This document shows positions 43,685 through 52,054 of a stretch of 64,000 nucleotides of DNA, piece by piece. The stretch covers positions 292,649 to 356,648 of the forward strand of contig NZ_BSQF01000001.1 in NCBI RefSeq assembly GCF_030268205.1, in the 5' to 3' direction. Position 1 is the stretch's first letter. Each line of letters starts with the position of its first letter. A model generated the notes under the pieces. The model was given only the letters and a program-made list of their open reading frames with translations, ran no database searches and was not told the origin of the DNA. Both the position numbers and the translations under genes were made by a program. Origin of the DNA: Allomuricauda sp. NBRC 101325. Its GTDB lineage: Bacteria; Bacteroidota; Bacteroidia; Flavobacteriales; Flavobacteriaceae.

Positions 43685-44914
43685 CTATTTATCGCTTAGT
43701 GCTACAATGGGTTTAACATTAGCTGCTTTCATAGCGGGAATCAATCCTGCCAAAACTCCAGCAACAATCAATATAATGGTGGCCGTGATCACAGTGGACA
43801 ATTCCACGGATGGATCCCTAAAGGCATCTGTTTGAAAATTGGGTCCCACAAGGGCAAGAATTATCCAGGCAAACAACAAGCCCACAAAACCTGACAGGGC
43901 CGTAATAAAAATGGATTCCAAGATTACCAAATTGACAATCTGGGAGGGACGAGCCCCCAATGCTTTTCGCACCCCAATTTCTTTGGTCCTCTCTTTGATC
44001 GTGAACACCATAATGTTTCCGATACCAACGATTCCCGCAATCAAAATCAAAAAGGTAACTGCGATGGCAACTCCGTTCAACACTGCAGTAAAGCTGCTGA
44101 TGTTGTCAAAAGCCTCTGCATAGTTCCACACCCCGATTCCTGCCTGATCTTCAGGAGCTATTTTATGTCTACGTTTCATTAGGATTTCCAACTTGTTTGA
44201 AAATTCCAATGCCTCGGTTAAATCGTAATTTGGGTTATAGGTTAGCGCAATGGAGTTTACAACATTGGTGTTCCCATATATTTGTTGATAGGTGCTGATC
44301 GGAGCATATATCCTACGCTCCGCATTATCATCCCCGTCATCGGTAAAAATCCCGATGACCCTAAAGGGAAGGTTGTTCAAGGTTACAAATTGCCCCATTG
44401 GATTTTCCTTCTTGAAAAGATCCTCTGCCACCTTACGACCAATAACTGCCACTTTAGCTTTGTTGACCACATCGGCTTCATTTATGTACCTGCCTTCAGT
44501 GATCAATGTTTTTTCAATGGCCTGATGATCGGGATGTGTAGCCTGAACTGAGTATGAACCTGTTTCCGCTTTATATCTGGCAGTAGTACTGGTAAAATAT
44601 CTACCACTTATGTATTCAATGTCTTCTGGAAAACTCTTTTTGATGTATTCAATGTCATCGTTCTTAAACTGAATTCGTCTACCAGCCTCAAAGCCCCCAT
44701 AGGCCTTTGATGTGGTACCAGGACGAACAAAGATGGAGTTGGTGGCATCGTCGTTGAACTGCCCCGTGAAACCATTCTGCATTCCGTTTACCGAAGCCAA
44801 GAGCATTACCAAAATAAAGATGGCCCACCCCACGGAAAACCCTGTTAAAAAGGTTCGCAGCTTGTTCGTCTTAAGCGTGTTGAATATTTCTTGCCAAACG
44901 TCGCGATCAAACAT
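43685..44914 (-). CDS. MacB-like ABC transporter permease (B)
   Basis: This 409-aa protein is built like its neighbour: an N-terminal helix (about 20-45), a periplasmic MacB_PCD domain and three C-terminal helices with IKERTKEIGVRKALGARPSQIVN. It probably forms a heterodimer with permease A because the two genes are only 2 bases apart. Its ATG overlaps the end of the ATPase gene by 8 bases. Substrates of flavobacterial MacB-like exporters include antibiotics, peptides and lipoproteins; nothing here selects among them. Confidence 0.93.
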   Translation of the reverse strand: MFDRDVWQEIFNTLKTNKLRTFLTGFSVGWAIFILVMLLASVNGMQNGFTGQFNDDATNSIFVRPGTTSKAYGGFEAGRRIQFKNDDIEYIKKSFPEDIEYISGRYFTSTTARYKAETGSYSVQATHPDHQAIEKTLITEGRYINEADVVNKAKVAVIGRKVAEDLFKKENPMGQFVTLNNLPFRVIGIFTDDGDDNAERRIYAPISTYQQIYGNTNVVNSIALTYNPNYDLTEALEFSNKLEILMKRRHKIAPEDQAGIGVWNYAEAFDNISSFTAVLNGVAIAVTFLILIAGIVGIGNIMVFTIKERTKEIGVRKALGARPSQIVNLVILESIFITALSGFVGLLFAWIILALVGPNFQTDAFRDPSVELSTVITATIILIVAGVLAGLIPAMKAANVKPIVALSDK

Positions 44915-45608
44915 ATTGCTCTGCTCTTACTTGTTCTATCTTTTTATCTTCCACGATTACACCATCCTTAAGGTGCACGATTCGCTTGCACATGTGCGCA
45001 ATATCCTCTTCGTGGGTTACGATCAAAATGGTATTGCCCTCGTCATTGATTTTTTGGATCAAATCCATAACCTCGTACGAAGTTTTACTGTCCAAAGCTC
45101 CCGTAGGCTCATCCGCCAACAACACTTTAGGTTCTGCAGCCATTGCCCTGGCAATCGCCACCCTTTGCTTTTGTCCACCGGAAAGCTCGCTGGGCAAATG
45201 GTCTGCCCAAGGTTTTAGACCAACTCTTTCCAAATATTGCAACGCTTTTTCTTGACGTTCTTTACGAGGAACTTTTTGGTAGTATAAAGGAAGTGCCACA
45301 TTCTCCGCCGCACTTTTGTAGTTGATGAGGTTAAAAGACTGGAAAATGAATCCTAAAAATTTGTTTCTGTACTGTGCCGCTTTGGTCTCACTTAGATTTT
45401 TGATTGGCACATTGTCCAAAATATAGTCTCCTGAATCGGCTCCATCCAACATCCCTAAAATGTTCAACAAAGTTGATTTACCAGAACCTGACGACCCCAT
45501 AATGGCCACAAGTTCCCCTTCTTCTACTTTAAAATTGATACCCTTTAAAACGTGAAGTGAATTACTTCCCATTCTATAGGATTTATGTAGATCTTTGATT
45601 TCTATCAT
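44907..45608 (-). CDS. ABC transporter ATP-binding protein, LolD/MacB type
   Basis: This 233-aa protein has Walker A GSSGSGKST (39-47), the Q-loop in FIFQSFNL, the signature LSGGQKQRVAIARAM, Walker B VLLADEPTGALDS and the switch His in IVTHEE. It is the only ATPase in the operon and is placed between the two permease/adaptor blocks, so it probably powers both permease pairs. A 108-base gap with three TTGTTAC repeats lies upstream and could hold an internal promoter. Confidence 0.96.
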   Translation of the reverse strand: MIEIKDLHKSYRMGSNSLHVLKGINFKVEEGELVAIMGSSGSGKSTLLNILGMLDGADSGDYILDNVPIKNLSETKAAQYRNKFLGFIFQSFNLINYKSAAENVALPLYYQKVPRKERQEKALQYLERVGLKPWADHLPSELSGGQKQRVAIARAMAAEPKVLLADEPTGALDSKTSYEVMDLIQKINDEGNTILIVTHEEDIAHMCKRIVHLKDGVIVEDKKIEQVRAEQYV

Positions 45609-45670
45609 GATTGGTGATGTTAGCTATCTCTTACTTTAACCTTTGCATGTAAGACATACATTCGGCCAAA

Positions 45671-45701
45671 TTGTTACAAGATTTGTTACTTTTTTTGTTA
45701 C
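45671..45701 (-). repeat. Three TTGTTAC direct repeats upstream of the ABC ATPase gene
   Basis: TTGTTAC occurs at 45671-45677, 45683-45689 and 45695-45701, with a period of exactly 12 bases. It lies in the 108-base gap before the ATPase gene. It may be a regulator-binding array or simple low-complexity sequence. Confidence 0.45.
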
Positions 45702-45716
45702 TTATTGATTTACAGA

Positions 45717-46817
45717 CTATTCTTCAGAAACTGAGTTCCACACTTTTACTTTGTCAGCCGCAGAGATACCAGATTTTACCTCCACAAAAATGCCATCGCT
45801 CACTCCGAGCTCCACATTTCGGCGTTCAAATTTTTGTTGTCCGGTCTCTACTTCAACAAATGGATCTTTGGTATCCCCGTCAAATTGCACCAAGGCTTCT
45901 TTTAAGGCCAACACGCTATCTGCCTTAGCCAAAATAATGGATGCATTGGCACTCAATCCCGCTCTAATAAAGGTGGTATCCTGTTTTTTAAGCGTTCCTT
46001 TTATTTCAAATTGAATGGCGCCATTTTCCTCTTTCCCTTTGGGAGCGATGTAATCCAAAATGGCGTCAAAAACTTGGTTTTCTATGGCTCCAACGGTAAT
46101 TTCCAAAGGCAGGTCTTCTTTGATTTTTCCCACTTCAGATTCATCCACCTTGCCTTCAAAAATCATTTTGTCCACATCTGCAATGGCCGCAATTGTTGTT
46201 CCTTCATTAAAGTTATTGGCTTCGATTACTTGGTTTCCTACTTCAACGGGCACCTCCAAGATCATCCCGCTTACGGTAGCTCGAATCATAGTATTGGCCG
46301 CGTTGCTCAATCCACTTGTAGTTCCTGTTTTTACGATATCGTATCGCTTATTGGCGGCTGCGTAAGCTTGCTTGGATTGATCATAGGTTACTTGGGCACG
46401 TTCCAAATCCGTTTGCGAAATCACTCCTTTTGCAAACAAAGTAGATTGACGGTCGAAGTTACGGCGCTGATCATCCAAACTGATTTTAGCCTCATCAATG
46501 GCATTTTTGGCATCATTTAAAGCAGAAAGATTGGGCACCACTTTGATCTTGGCCAACAAATCACCTGATTTTACAAAATCTCCACCTTCCACATAAATCT
46601 CTTCGATTACCCCAGAGATGTTAGGTTTGATCAACACTTCTTCCAAAGGAAGAATACTGCCCGTTGCCACCGCTTTTTTAACAATGGTCTGGGTCGACGG
46701 AGCCTCGGTCTGATACACCACCGGGTCCTCCGAATTTTTCTGGTACAAATAGTACATGGAGCCACCAAATACAACTACGATGAGCAATAAGATGGCAATG
46801 GTTACCGATTTTTTCAT
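45717..46817 (-). CDS. Periplasmic adaptor (HlyD/MacA-like), first copy in the operon
   Basis: This 366-aa protein has an N-terminal membrane anchor (about 6-24) and the same domain order as the other adaptor: the lipoyl half (IKPNISGVIEEIYVEGGDFV), a helical hairpin with QTDLERAQVTYDQSKQAYAAANKRYD, the second lipoyl half (IRATVSGMILEVPVEVGNQV), then beta-barrel domains ending ELGVSDGIFVEVKSGI. It follows the first permease pair by 30 bases and precedes the ATPase gene by 108. The copy differs enough from the second adaptor to suggest an old duplication with possible specialisation. Confidence 0.93.
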   Translation of the reverse strand: MKKSVTIAILLLIVVVFGGSMYYLYQKNSEDPVVYQTEAPSTQTIVKKAVATGSILPLEEVLIKPNISGVIEEIYVEGGDFVKSGDLLAKIKVVPNLSALNDAKNAIDEAKISLDDQRRNFDRQSTLFAKGVISQTDLERAQVTYDQSKQAYAAANKRYDIVKTGTTSGLSNAANTMIRATVSGMILEVPVEVGNQVIEANNFNEGTTIAAIADVDKMIFEGKVDESEVGKIKEDLPLEITVGAIENQVFDAILDYIAPKGKEENGAIQFEIKGTLKKQDTTFIRAGLSANASIILAKADSVLALKEALVQFDGDTKDPFVEVETGQQKFERRNVELGVSDGIFVEVKSGISAADKVKVWNSVSEE

Positions 46818-46847
46818 TTTACTTCTATTTTATTGATTGATGTTAAT

Positions 46848-48104
46848 TTATTCTGTTCGCAATGCTTCAATGGGTCGCACCTTTATGGCACTTTGTGCTG
46901 GTATGAATCCTGCCAAGAGACCGGACACCATTAAAATGGTCAAGGCGCCAGTGACCACACCCACACTTACGCTCGGGCTCATGAACATATCCACCGGCCC
47001 GACGCTATCCAACAAGGAGTTGATTCCAAATATGATGGCGGCCCCGAAAATGATGCCGACCATTCCAGAAATCAAAGTCAAGAATATGGACTCCATCAAA
47101 ATTTGCTTTTTAATGGACCACGGTTGCTCGCCCAGCGCTCTTCGTATTCCAATTTCTTTGGTTCGCTCTTTAACTACTATCAACATAATGTTACTTACCC
47201 CAATGATTCCGGAGAGCAATACCATGATGCCCACGATGTAGGCTACGGCCTTTAGTGCTCCAAATAAACTTTCTACCCGGTTGTATTGTTCGTACAAATC
47301 AAAATAACCTACCGCACGGGTATCTTCTGGATGCACTTTGTGGCGTTCTTTCATAATGCTGACAATTTTATCTTTCAACACAGAAATGGAACTGCCGTCG
47401 TTTGCAGTAATGGCCATCCACCCAACATCTTCCCCTCTATTAAATGCTTGCGAAAAAGCCGTGAAGGGCACAAAAATCTCTTTCTGGCCTTCTTCACCTC
47501 CGCCGCTATTGTTCTTTTTATAGGTGCCGATTACCAAAAAGTTGACGCCTTGTATTTTGATGTAAGTGCCCAAAGCATCTTCATCTTTATCATAGAGGTC
47601 GTTTTTAACGCCATTTCCGATAATGGCCACCTTTCTTTTTTCTTTGATGTCGTTGTAATTCAAGAACCTTCCAGAAGTCACCGTCATGGGATCTTGATTG
47701 ATGATTTCGGGGTAATCACCATACACATTATAAGCTCCTGTGCGAAGTCCCCGAACCACATTATTGTTCCCACCAAAGCCTCCCAGTTGGTTTCTGGGAG
47801 AAATAAACCGAAGATTGGGCACATTGTCCCTCAAAGCTTGTACGTCACTAATTTTGAACTCAAATTGTCTCCCCTGTGGTAATCCTTCGTAACCCATGGT
47901 TGTGGCTCGGGTCCACATAAACATGGTATTGGTGGCGATATCTCCAAAATCCTTTTTGATGCCGTTTTCCAATCCTTTCCCTGCTGCCAAAAGAAGGATG
48001 AGAATGAAAATTCCCCAGCACACCCCAAACGCAGTGAAAATGGTGCGCCACACATTGCTTGTGAGCACCTCTATAATTTCCCGCCATCTATCTTTATTGA
48101 ACAT
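46848..48104 (-). CDS. MacB-like ABC transporter permease (C)
   Basis: This 418-aa permease shares the MacB_PCD/FtsX plan: an N-terminal helix (about 21-43), a periplasmic domain, and the cytoplasmic loop VKERTKEIGIRRALGEQPWSIKKQI between the C-terminal helices, ending QSAIKVRPIEALRTE. It corresponds to permease A of the other block. The start is 23 bases after the preceding permease gene. It has no ATPase domain and depends on the operon's ATP-binding protein. Confidence 0.93.
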   Translation of the reverse strand: MFNKDRWREIIEVLTSNVWRTIFTAFGVCWGIFILILLLAAGKGLENGIKKDFGDIATNTMFMWTRATTMGYEGLPQGRQFEFKISDVQALRDNVPNLRFISPRNQLGGFGGNNNVVRGLRTGAYNVYGDYPEIINQDPMTVTSGRFLNYNDIKEKRKVAIIGNGVKNDLYDKDEDALGTYIKIQGVNFLVIGTYKKNNSGGGEEGQKEIFVPFTAFSQAFNRGEDVGWMAITANDGSSISVLKDKIVSIMKERHKVHPEDTRAVGYFDLYEQYNRVESLFGALKAVAYIVGIMVLLSGIIGVSNIMLIVVKERTKEIGIRRALGEQPWSIKKQILMESIFLTLISGMVGIIFGAAIIFGINSLLDSVGPVDMFMSPSVSVGVVTGALTILMVSGLLAGFIPAQSAIKVRPIEALRTE

Positions 48105-48127
48105 CGCTTTCTTTTTTTAGATTAGGG

Positions 48128-49372
48128 TTATTCATCACGAAGGGATTCTATCACTTTTACTTTGGCCGCTCTCCATGCAGGAACAAATCCCGCCAAGGTT
48201 CCCGCCAAAATCAATACAATTACAGTAGAAAAGGCAGCATTGAAGTTGACGGATGGATTCATGATGTAATCCACCTCTACATGCGGCCCCACCAACTCTA
48301 ACAGGGCCATACTGAAAATTAGCCCTCCGAATCCAGAAATGGCGGTCACAAAAATGGCTTCGTGCAAAATCATGCCCACTATGGACCAAGGTTTTGCCCC
48401 CAAAGCTTTTCGGATTCCAATTTCACGGGTACGTTCCTTTACCACGATCATCATAATGTTGCTAACACCTACCACACCTGCAATGATGGTACAGACCCCA
48501 ACAAACCAAAAGAAGATTTTAATGCTATTGGTTAACCCATAAAATCTTTTCGCCTCTTCCATGGCACTCCATACCTCAATGGCACCCGTATCATCAGGTG
48601 CGACTATATGGGCTTGTTGCAAATAACTCTTCACCCCATTTTTAAAGTTGACTGCTTGCGCCACAGCTTGGTCAAAATTTTCGGCAGGTGGAAGTGTGAA
48701 GGACATATTGTTGAGCTTATTTCCTCCATTAAAAGCTTTTTGGGAGGTTGTGATCGGAATATAAATGCGTTCTTCTTCGCGATCCTCCATTTCTTTGAAA
48801 ACCCCGATCACTTTAAACGGTATACCGGATATATCTATAAATTCCCCAATAGGAGAGTCGACCTTTTTAAATACGTCTTTTTTGATTTTGTTACCGATAA
48901 TGGCCACTTTGGCCGTAGAAACTTCATCGGTATAATTGATAAAGCGACCCTCGATCATTCCGGCATTTTCTATAAACTGGAAATCTGCTCCAACACCTTG
49001 TACACCATAAACCAAGGCCTCTTTACCGTAGTTTACGTTTACACCTCTTACAAAAATTCGTGGGGAACCATATTCAATATCACTTTTGAACATGGTGTTT
49101 GCCATATCGAAGTTATCATTGACCAACTGGATACGCCTTCCGGGATTGAGTCCTTTGTACTCTTTGGTGGTTACCCCGGGCCATACCCAAACACTGGTCG
49201 ATGCATCTTGTTTGAACTCGTTCTCGATACCGTTGCGCATACCTTGACCAAATCCCAGTAATATCACAAGAATGAAAATACCGGAGGCCACGGATAGCCC
49301 CGTTAAAAAAGTGCGGAGTTTGTTCTTTCGTATGGTGTCAAATATTTCTTGCCACCGTTCTAGGTCGAACAT
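48128..49372 (-). CDS. MacB-like ABC transporter permease (D), first gene of the operon
   Basis: This 414-aa permease has the same layout, with N-terminal FDTIRKNKLRTFLTGLSVASGIFILVILLGFGQG, a periplasmic MacB_PCD domain and VKERTREIGIRKALGAKPWSIVGMI between the C-terminal helices. It resembles permease B, with NKLRTFLTGxSV in both. It opens the export operon; the 106 bases upstream hold no exact TAnnTTTG box on the minus strand, so the promoter was not found. Confidence 0.93.
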   Translation of the reverse strand: MFDLERWQEIFDTIRKNKLRTFLTGLSVASGIFILVILLGFGQGMRNGIENEFKQDASTSVWVWPGVTTKEYKGLNPGRRIQLVNDNFDMANTMFKSDIEYGSPRIFVRGVNVNYGKEALVYGVQGVGADFQFIENAGMIEGRFINYTDEVSTAKVAIIGNKIKKDVFKKVDSPIGEFIDISGIPFKVIGVFKEMEDREEERIYIPITTSQKAFNGGNKLNNMSFTLPPAENFDQAVAQAVNFKNGVKSYLQQAHIVAPDDTGAIEVWSAMEEAKRFYGLTNSIKIFFWFVGVCTIIAGVVGVSNIMMIVVKERTREIGIRKALGAKPWSIVGMILHEAIFVTAISGFGGLIFSMALLELVGPHVEVDYIMNPSVNFNAAFSTVIVLILAGTLAGFVPAWRAAKVKVIESLRDE

Positions 49373-49478
49373 AGGATTTGCGATTTTTGATTGATGGAGT
49401 ATTAGCTATACTCATCTATAAGATGAATAAAATCGCAAAATGTTACAGAAAAGTTGAATTATTTTTCGGTTAACTCCC

Positions 49479-49691
49479 TTAACCTCTAATCTTTCGGTAA
49501 ATAAAATAGAACAGACCCGCCACGAGCACATAGGGAACCGCCATCAAGTAAACAATTCCATTGTTGATACCTTCCGCGGTTTTGCCATCGGCTTCACTTT
49601 CTACCACAGCCCTGCACATAGCACATTGTGCATCGGTAACTGTAGGAATCGCCATTACTAAAATTAATATGAAAAGGAATTTATACTTCAT
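49479..49691 (-). CDS. Small exported CxxC membrane protein, end of the SCO/DUF420 operon
   Basis: This 70-aa protein has a signal peptide (ending VTDAQ, about 22), a CAMCRAVVESEADG segment with a CxxC right after cleavage, and one membrane helix (about 46-66), ending in a short basic tail. Its start lies 3 bases after the DUF420 gene. Proteins like it occur beside flavobacterial cytochrome oxidase genes as I recall, but I know no assigned function. The periplasm-facing CxxC beside an SCO gene makes copper or thiol handling a reasonable guess. Confidence 0.8.
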   Translation of the reverse strand: MKYKFLFILILVMAIPTVTDAQCAMCRAVVESEADGKTAEGINNGIVYLMAVPYVLVAGLFYFIYRKIRG

Positions 49692-49694
49692 GTT

Positions 49695-50228
49695 TTAATA
49701 AGGGTAGTACGGCGAGATCATAACGTAAACAACAACACCTGTAACGGCAACATACAACCAAATAGGAAACGTATATTTCGCCCAAATTCTATGGCCTTCT
49801 TCATCATCCAAATAAATTTTGGAATAGGTTATCAAAACCAAGGGCACTACAGAAATGGACAGAACAATATGTGTCATTAAAATAAAATAGTACACATATT
49901 TAATGGTACCCGTTCCACCGAACATAGTGGTTTCGGAGGTCATGTGATAGGCCACATACATTACCAAGAAAAGTGCTGATAGCACAATATTGGTGATCAT
50001 TAATTTTTGATGTAGTTTTCGTCTTCCATTTCGAATAGCGATCACTGCAATGACCAATAATATGGCTGTTATTCCATTAATGGTCGCGTAAATAGGTGGC
50101 AAAAACGATAAGGGTTTTGCATCGGGAATTTTATACCGAAACAATATGGCGACCACCAATGGTATCGCAACGGAAACAACCCTGATCCATCTATTGAACT
50201 GTTTTTCCTTAAGTGTAATTTCTTCCAT
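49695..50228 (-). CDS. DUF420 membrane protein, oxidase-associated
   Basis: This 177-aa protein has five predicted helices (about 14-30, 42-63, 77-97, 114-136 and 152-172) and His residues in KLHQKLMI and YVAYHMTSE, which match the DUF420 family. DUF420 proteins are encoded with heme-copper oxidases and related assembly genes (CtaM-like in Gram-positives) and are thought to help assembly. The gene overlaps the SCO stop and precedes the small CxxC gene. Confidence 0.9.
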   Translation of the reverse strand: MEEITLKEKQFNRWIRVVSVAIPLVVAILFRYKIPDAKPLSFLPPIYATINGITAILLVIAVIAIRNGRRKLHQKLMITNIVLSALFLVMYVAYHMTSETTMFGGTGTIKYVYYFILMTHIVLSISVVPLVLITYSKIYLDDEEGHRIWAKYTFPIWLYVAVTGVVVYVMISPYYPY

Positions 50229-50971
50229 TATTCTGCCAATAATTTTTTAATGTCTTCTTTTAGCATGGTAATCTGTTGAGGTTCTCCCTCATCGTTTACA
50301 CCTTGTTTTTCAGTAATGGTACCTCGATAATAGATTAATGGATTACCAAATTGATCCTCTCTTGAGCGAATATACCCATTTTTGTCAACCAATGCGAACA
50401 TTCCCGAATGCTCAAAACCACCTGGGGCATCATCGTTTTCATTGGCCAAAATGTAAAATCCTTCTTCTGCCAGTGTGTAAATTTCATCTTGATCACCCGT
50501 CATAAGATGCCAGTCCTTATCTGTAATGCCATGCTTGGCAGCATACTTTTTAAGAACTGAAGGGGTATCGTATCTTGGATTGATGGTAAAGGATGCCACC
50601 GCAAATTCCTCATTCTCTTTGAATGTATCCTGAAGCTCCACCAAATTTTCTGTCATAATGGGACAAATGGTTGGACAGGTGGTAAAAAAGAACTCAACCA
50701 AATACACCTTACCCAAATAATCTTTGTTGGTAATCAAAGTACTGTCTTGGTCGTAAAAAGCAAATTCCGGCACCTTGCGTTTTGTGCCATCATTTACCAC
50801 AAAACCGAGCTTTTGCACTTGCATTCCCACACTCATTCGGTCGTTTTCAACAATTGTACCCCCCTTTACTCGCTTGGTGATCTCATAAACGGCAAATATG
50901 CCGAAAATCAGAATGATCGCGGAAACCCAGATATAGGTGTGTTTCTTTTTGTTATTTGCTCCTGTCGGCAT
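50228..50971 (-). CDS. SCO1/SenC-family copper chaperone
   Basis: This 247-aa protein has an N-terminal membrane anchor (about 11-31) and a periplasmic thioredoxin-like SCO domain. The copper-binding Cys pair is in FFTTCPTICPIM (about 114-118) and the third ligand His is in EHSGMFALVDKNG. SCO proteins deliver copper or reduce thiols for the CuA site of cytochrome c oxidase. Its start overlaps the upstream SCO-like gene by 20 bases. Confidence 0.95.
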   Translation of the reverse strand: MPTGANNKKKHTYIWVSAIILIFGIFAVYEITKRVKGGTIVENDRMSVGMQVQKLGFVVNDGTKRKVPEFAFYDQDSTLITNKDYLGKVYLVEFFFTTCPTICPIMTENLVELQDTFKENEEFAVASFTINPRYDTPSVLKKYAAKHGITDKDWHLMTGDQDEIYTLAEEGFYILANENDDAPGGFEHSGMFALVDKNGYIRSREDQFGNPLIYYRGTITEKQGVNDEGEPQQITMLKEDIKKLLAE

Positions 50972-51584
50972 TGTTCTTTTTTAATGCTAGTCGATATTCT
51001 GCCAAGATGATCTTGATGTCATCCACCATTTTATTGTTCAATTCTGCTACGGAAGACGTATCAAACCCATACTTTAGGCCATCTTCCTCATCATCATTTC
51101 TTCCCCTTAGATTCAAATCTTTGTCCACGATAAAAACAAAGGGGGTGGCCAAAGTTTCATCCAATTGCTGGTCTGTTCCCAATCCTTTAAAATAGGTTTG
51201 AATCTCATCCTCGGAACCATAAGCAAACTTCCATTTATCAATATCGGAAAGTTTCCCAAGTTCCTTTTTAATATCTTCCACTTGCCCCTCGCTCCCTTCA
51301 ATCACTACCATGACCATTTGAAAGTCGTTGAACTCGCCAAATCTTTTATATATTTTTTGGTTGAGGTTGAAGGCATTGCCTTGTCGGTCGTTCACGTTTG
51401 TTCCCAAAAAGCCAAGAACGGTAATCTTGTCTTTCAACTGAACATCAGTATCCATCTGTGAAATGTCTGGCACATTTTCGACCAAGATGGGCAATCGACC
51501 AAAGTTATTTACGCCTGAGGCAAAAAACAAATATACCACCACAGGGAGTATAAAAAGGATTGCCAGTACAATTTTCTTTTTCAT
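50952..51584 (-). CDS. SCO-like thioredoxin-fold protein lacking the CxxxC
   Basis: This 210-aa protein has an N-terminal anchor (about 4-22). The remainder matches an SCO/thioredoxin-like plan: KITVLGFLGTNVNDRQGNAFNLNQKIYKRF where SCO has its Cys loop, then FQMVMVVIEGSEG, KWKFAYGSEDEIQTYF and TPFVFIVDKDLNLRGR. No Cys is present at all. It overlaps and co-translates with the true SCO gene. It cannot bind copper through the usual ligands; it may be a structural partner or a degenerate paralog. The family call is by pattern only. Confidence 0.8.
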   Translation of the reverse strand: MKKKIVLAILFILPVVVYLFFASGVNNFGRLPILVENVPDISQMDTDVQLKDKITVLGFLGTNVNDRQGNAFNLNQKIYKRFGEFNDFQMVMVVIEGSEGQVEDIKKELGKLSDIDKWKFAYGSEDEIQTYFKGLGTDQQLDETLATPFVFIVDKDLNLRGRNDDEEDGLKYGFDTSSVAELNNKMVDDIKIILAEYRLALKKNNADRSK

Positions 51585-51608
51585 AGTGTAAAACCGTACA
51601 AAAATAAA

Positions 51609-51634
51609 AAAAGACGGTTGGAAAACCGTCTTTT
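51609..51634 (-). terminator. Intrinsic terminator between subunit IV and the SCO operon
   Basis: The stem AAAAGACGGTT (51609-51619) pairs with AACCGTCTTTT (51624-51634) across a 4-base loop. On the minus strand a T-rich run follows. It ends the oxidase subunit operon. Confidence 0.85.
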
Positions 51635-51654
51635 AAATTTGTTAAATGCTGTGT

Positions 51655-52038
51655 TTAGAAGCTCCAAGTAATGAAACCGTCCTTGTACACATTATAAATG
51701 TAATCTGCTTCAAAAAGCAAGATGAATATCAAATAGCAAATAAGGAAGATAGGCACCCAAACGATTGTTCTTCGCAATGCCGTTTTTTCGTCCCTAAGGT
51801 GCATGAAATCCCATGCAATGTAATACGCCTTTACCAAGGTTAGGATAATGAAAATCCAGTTCAAGAGTTTCATTCCAATAAAGTAACTGTGGGTAAGTGC
51901 TCTTGGCTTAATAATACCCAATGCAACTTCAACAGTGGTAACAAGGGAAAGGAAAATAAGTACTCCCCAAATTTTTTGTGTGTTCGACTTAAATTTTACA
52001 AGTCCCTTAAATATCTCAAGTTTATGCTCGTGTGCCAT
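51655..52038 (-). CDS. Cytochrome c oxidase subunit IV-like protein
   Basis: This 127-aa protein has three membrane helices (about 26-45, 54-75 and 90-112), with LVKAYYIAWDFMHLRDEKTALRR between the second and third, which is the caa3/aa3 subunit IV (CoxF/CyoD-like) pattern. It stabilises the oxidase core. It follows the subunit III gene by 16 bases and is the last gene before a terminator. Confidence 0.92.
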   Translation of the reverse strand: MAHEHKLEIFKGLVKFKSNTQKIWGVLIFLSLVTTVEVALGIIKPRALTHSYFIGMKLLNWIFIILTLVKAYYIAWDFMHLRDEKTALRRTIVWVPIFLICYLIFILLFEADYIYNVYKDGFITWSF

Positions 52039-52054
52039 TTATATAATCGATTTT

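Noticed and set aside
51599..51606. Minus-strand TATTTTTG box before the SCO-like gene
   Set aside because: It overlaps the terminator's T-rich tail and lacks a -33 element.
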